From contig NZ_JAPJZH010000025.1 in NCBI RefSeq assembly GCF_027889715.1, forward strand, positions 1-55,557: 55,557 nucleotides of DNA, given 5' to 3'. Below the pieces are notes generated by a model, which saw only the letters and a list, made by a program, of their open reading frames with translations, made no database searches and was not told where the DNA came from. Made by a program: the position numbers and the translations under genes. Below, in pieces: positions 53,733 to 55,557 of the stretch (the first letter of the stretch is position 1; every line of letters begins with the position of its first letter). The DNA is from Allohoeflea poritis. Lineage in GTDB: Bacteria; Pseudomonadota; Alphaproteobacteria; Rhizobiales; Rhizobiaceae.

Positions 53733-53903
53733 ATGGAAAACCGTGGGCGCAAAACCAGCAGTGATGCTCCTGACCCGAAAGAACCCAGAGAACAGAGAGC
53801 ACAACGGTCGTTCTTACAAAATTTTGTGCGGACACTAGCGATTGCCGCCGCCAGAGCAGACCACACGGAAGAAATGGAGCGTCGGATATCCAAAGGGGAT
53901 TGA
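53733..53903 (+). CDS. 56-aa charged protein preceding the recombinase
   Basis: A small frame, ATG 53733 to TGA 53903, encodes a very charged protein with one helical core (FLQNFVRTLAIAAARADHTE) between an Arg/Glu/Pro-rich N-terminus and ERRISKGD. It ends 3 nt before the recombinase start, so the two are probably translated together. The ribosome site is weak. Function unknown; a regulatory or directionality partner of the recombinase is possible. Confidence 0.5.
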   Translation: MENRGRKTSSDAPDPKEPREQRAQRSFLQNFVRTLAIAAARADHTEEMERRISKGD

Positions 53904-53906
53904 TCG

Positions 53907-55493
53907 ATGCTTAAAGCCGCTATCTACGCAAGGTTTTCTACAGACCTACAAAATGACCGATCCATTGATGACCAGATCGAACTTTGCCGGACATTTGCGG
54001 CGAAAGAAAACCTGACACCCGTTGCTGTATTTGAAGACCGCGCCCAATCCGGTTCAACGATAATCGGCAGGAACGGAATAGCAAAACTGATGCGGGCAGC
54101 TCAGGATGGCCAGTATTGCGTGCTGGTGGTCGAAGCTTTAGACCGGCTGTCAAGAGATCAGGAAGATCTTGCACACTTATGGAAACGATTGAGTTTTCTG
54201 GGGATTGAAATCCGAGCAGTACATGAGGGAACCGCTGATGCCGTTCAAGTTGGCATTCGTGGGCTGCTGGGTACTCTCTACCTCGCAGATCTGGCCAATA
54301 AAGTCCGAAGAGGAATGCAAGGCGTTGTCCGCGACGGCAGACATGCTGGCGGAAAAGCCTACGGCTACCGCCCGGTTCCGGGCAGACCGGGCGCGTTAGA
54401 GATCGTAGATGAAGAGGCCGCGATCGTTCAGAGAATATTCAATGAGTATCTGGCTGGAAAAACGCCAAGGGAGATAGCATCGGGGCTCAACAACGATGGT
54501 ATTGATCCGCCACGCGGTAAGCAATGGGTAGCATCAACGATCAATGGCAATCGGTCCCGGCACTACGGGATTTTGATCAATGAGCTATATGCTGGTCGCC
54601 TCATCTGGAACCGTGTTCGGATGGTCAAAGATCCAGATACCGGCCGACGCGTGTCGAGGCCCAATCCACCTGAGGAATGGAATCGCGAAAACGTTCCTCA
54701 GCTTGCCATAATTGACAACAAGATCTTTGACGCCGTGCAGGCCAGAAAGACCGCGCGTAGCTGTGAATATCCTGCAAAGCAGCGCAAGGCGAAGCGTCTG
54801 TTGTCGGGTCTGCTTAAGTGCCAGAAATGCGGTGGCGGAATTTCGATCAAGGATAGAGATAACGGGCGTATCCGAATTCACTGCTCCACGCGAAAGGAAT
54901 CCGGTTCGTGCGACAACAAGAAAATCTACTATCTGGATCAGATTGAAACAGCTGTGCTTTCCGGGTTGCAAGAACACCTTGAGAGCCCAGAGCTATTGGC
55001 AGAGTTTGTAGAAACATACCAGAAAGAAAGGATCAGGCTCGCTGCCGACAAACAAAAGGCACACCTAAAGCTTGAGAACGATCTTGCCCGTACTCAGCGA
55101 TCCATCGACCGCATCTGGGCGGAATATGAGGACGAACTCATCGACATGAAATTAGCCGGTCCGAAACTCAGATCACTCAATGATGATAAGGAAGCTATCG
55201 AATTACGGCTAGCGGCAATGGAGCCTGAACCAAATGTTATCTCTCTTCATCCAACCGCCGTTAAACGCTACCGGCAATACGTCACAAATCTGTCCAAAGC
55301 ATTCGACGACGGCATATCCCCTGACAACGAAGAGGCCGCATCAGCGATCCGTGATTTAGTCCAGAAGATTGCTGTTGGCCATGACAGTTCAGGTCAACTG
55401 ACACTTAGCGTTCACGGACGCCTGGCCGCTCTTACGGACGCACCAAAACTCTATCCGAATATGATGATTTCCGCATCGGGGTGCCCGGCCTGA
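53907..55493 (+). CDS. Large serine recombinase (integrase)
   Basis: A 528-aa site-specific recombinase. The N-terminal resolvase domain has the catalytic Ser in AAIYARFSTDLQNDRS, with DRLSRDQEDLAHLWKRL. The middle recombinase domain shows GKTPREIASGLNNDGIDPPRG and NELYAGRLIWNRV, and a zinc ribbon follows (LLKCQKCGGGISI and CSTRKESGSC). The C-terminus has a coiled-coil helix (about residues 370-450). It would integrate and excise the element; the tRNA-like fragment at 53527-53567 is a candidate site. Apparently intact. Confidence 0.93.
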   Translation: MLKAAIYARFSTDLQNDRSIDDQIELCRTFAAKENLTPVAVFEDRAQSGSTIIGRNGIAKLMRAAQDGQYCVLVVEALDRLSRDQEDLAHLWKRLSFLGIEIRAVHEGTADAVQVGIRGLLGTLYLADLANKVRRGMQGVVRDGRHAGGKAYGYRPVPGRPGALEIVDEEAAIVQRIFNEYLAGKTPREIASGLNNDGIDPPRGKQWVASTINGNRSRHYGILINELYAGRLIWNRVRMVKDPDTGRRVSRPNPPEEWNRENVPQLAIIDNKIFDAVQARKTARSCEYPAKQRKAKRLLSGLLKCQKCGGGISIKDRDNGRIRIHCSTRKESGSCDNKKIYYLDQIETAVLSGLQEHLESPELLAEFVETYQKERIRLAADKQKAHLKLENDLARTQRSIDRIWAEYEDELIDMKLAGPKLRSLNDDKEAIELRLAAMEPEPNVISLHPTAVKRYRQYVTNLSKAFDDGISPDNEEAASAIRDLVQKIAVGHDSSGQLTLSVHGRLAALTDAPKLYPNMMISASGCPA

Positions 55494-55536
55494 GAGATAG
55501 GTAACAAAACGTACCGGACACATAGGTAACACTTTT
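55489..55536 (-). repeat. IS-terminus-like repeat, inverted relative to 11097-11144
   Basis: Overlapping the recombinase stop, this 48-bp segment contains two direct copies of ATAGGTAACA (55497-55506 and 55522-55531). Its reverse complement matches 11097-11144 at 39 of 48 positions. It may be the end of an insertion sequence that continues beyond the window. Confidence 0.6.
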
Positions 55537-55557
55537 CGCTTTTGCGTGAGGTGTCGA

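Overview
The window looks like a chromosomal stretch of an alphaproteobacterium, most likely a Rhodobacterales/Stappiaceae-type heterotroph. It is GC-rich, dense in TRAP and ABC importers and small regulators, carries the HutF route of histidine breakdown, and has Trb genes of the alphaproteobacterial type. This assignment is inferred from gene content, not from a marker gene.

Positions 1-8785 hold a hut locus (hutI, hutU, and divergent hutF-hutC). A TRAP transporter (dctP-dctQ-dctM) is appended directly to hutU, and hutH and hutG are not present. An exact 18-bp palindrome between hutI and hutF is the likely HutC operator. Positions 9053-10777 hold a GNAT protein and an AraC regulator. Positions 11767-17821 form one minus-strand operon: GntR/FadR regulator, PLP beta-lyase-type enzyme, and a MalEFGK-type ABC importer, with a doubled operator upstream. 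Positions 17870-19400 are a scar of broken mobile elements (Tn3 transposase piece, FadR tail, truncated IS481-like transposase). Positions 19444-26914 hold a ribose-type ABC importer bracketed by two related SGNH hydrolases, with a ROK regulator and an 11-bp-arm inverted repeat.

Positions 27041-34289 hold a second TRAP transporter, a MarR regulator and a four-gene catabolic operon. That operon has a NicX-like 2,5-dihydroxypyridine dioxygenase homologue, a NicD-like alpha/beta hydrolase, a YciI protein and a large FAD monooxygenase. It reads as an N-heteroaromatic ring-cleavage pathway with its own importer. Positions 35507-37300 carry a TetR regulator, a YdcZ-type membrane protein, a SnoaL-like protein and the first 20-odd codons of an NmrA-type gene.

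At about 37285-37305 the NmrA-type gene runs in frame into what looks like the last codons of trbE. From there to the right end the DNA is an integrated, decayed conjugative element. It contains trbJ-trbL-trbF-trbG-trbI, a DUF2274 gene, an XRE regulator and a DUF2285-like gene, then two frameshifted genes, a GNAT/DUF1778 toxin-antitoxin pair, a TraG scrap and a serine resolvase. Next is a type II-short CBASS antiphage operon: CapW repressor, DUF2188 protein, CD-NTase, E2-like protein and a TM-SAVED (Cap14-type) effector. An extra MNT-type nucleotidyltransferase is coupled to capW. The element ends with a GH75-like lipoprotein, a tRNA-Arg-like 3' fragment (possible attachment site), a 56-codon gene and a large serine recombinase.

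The most interesting items are the CBASS locus with its CapW-coupled MNT nucleotidyltransferase, the NicX/NicD-like cluster with TRAP and MarR partners, and the hut operon that lacks histidase but has a TRAP importer.
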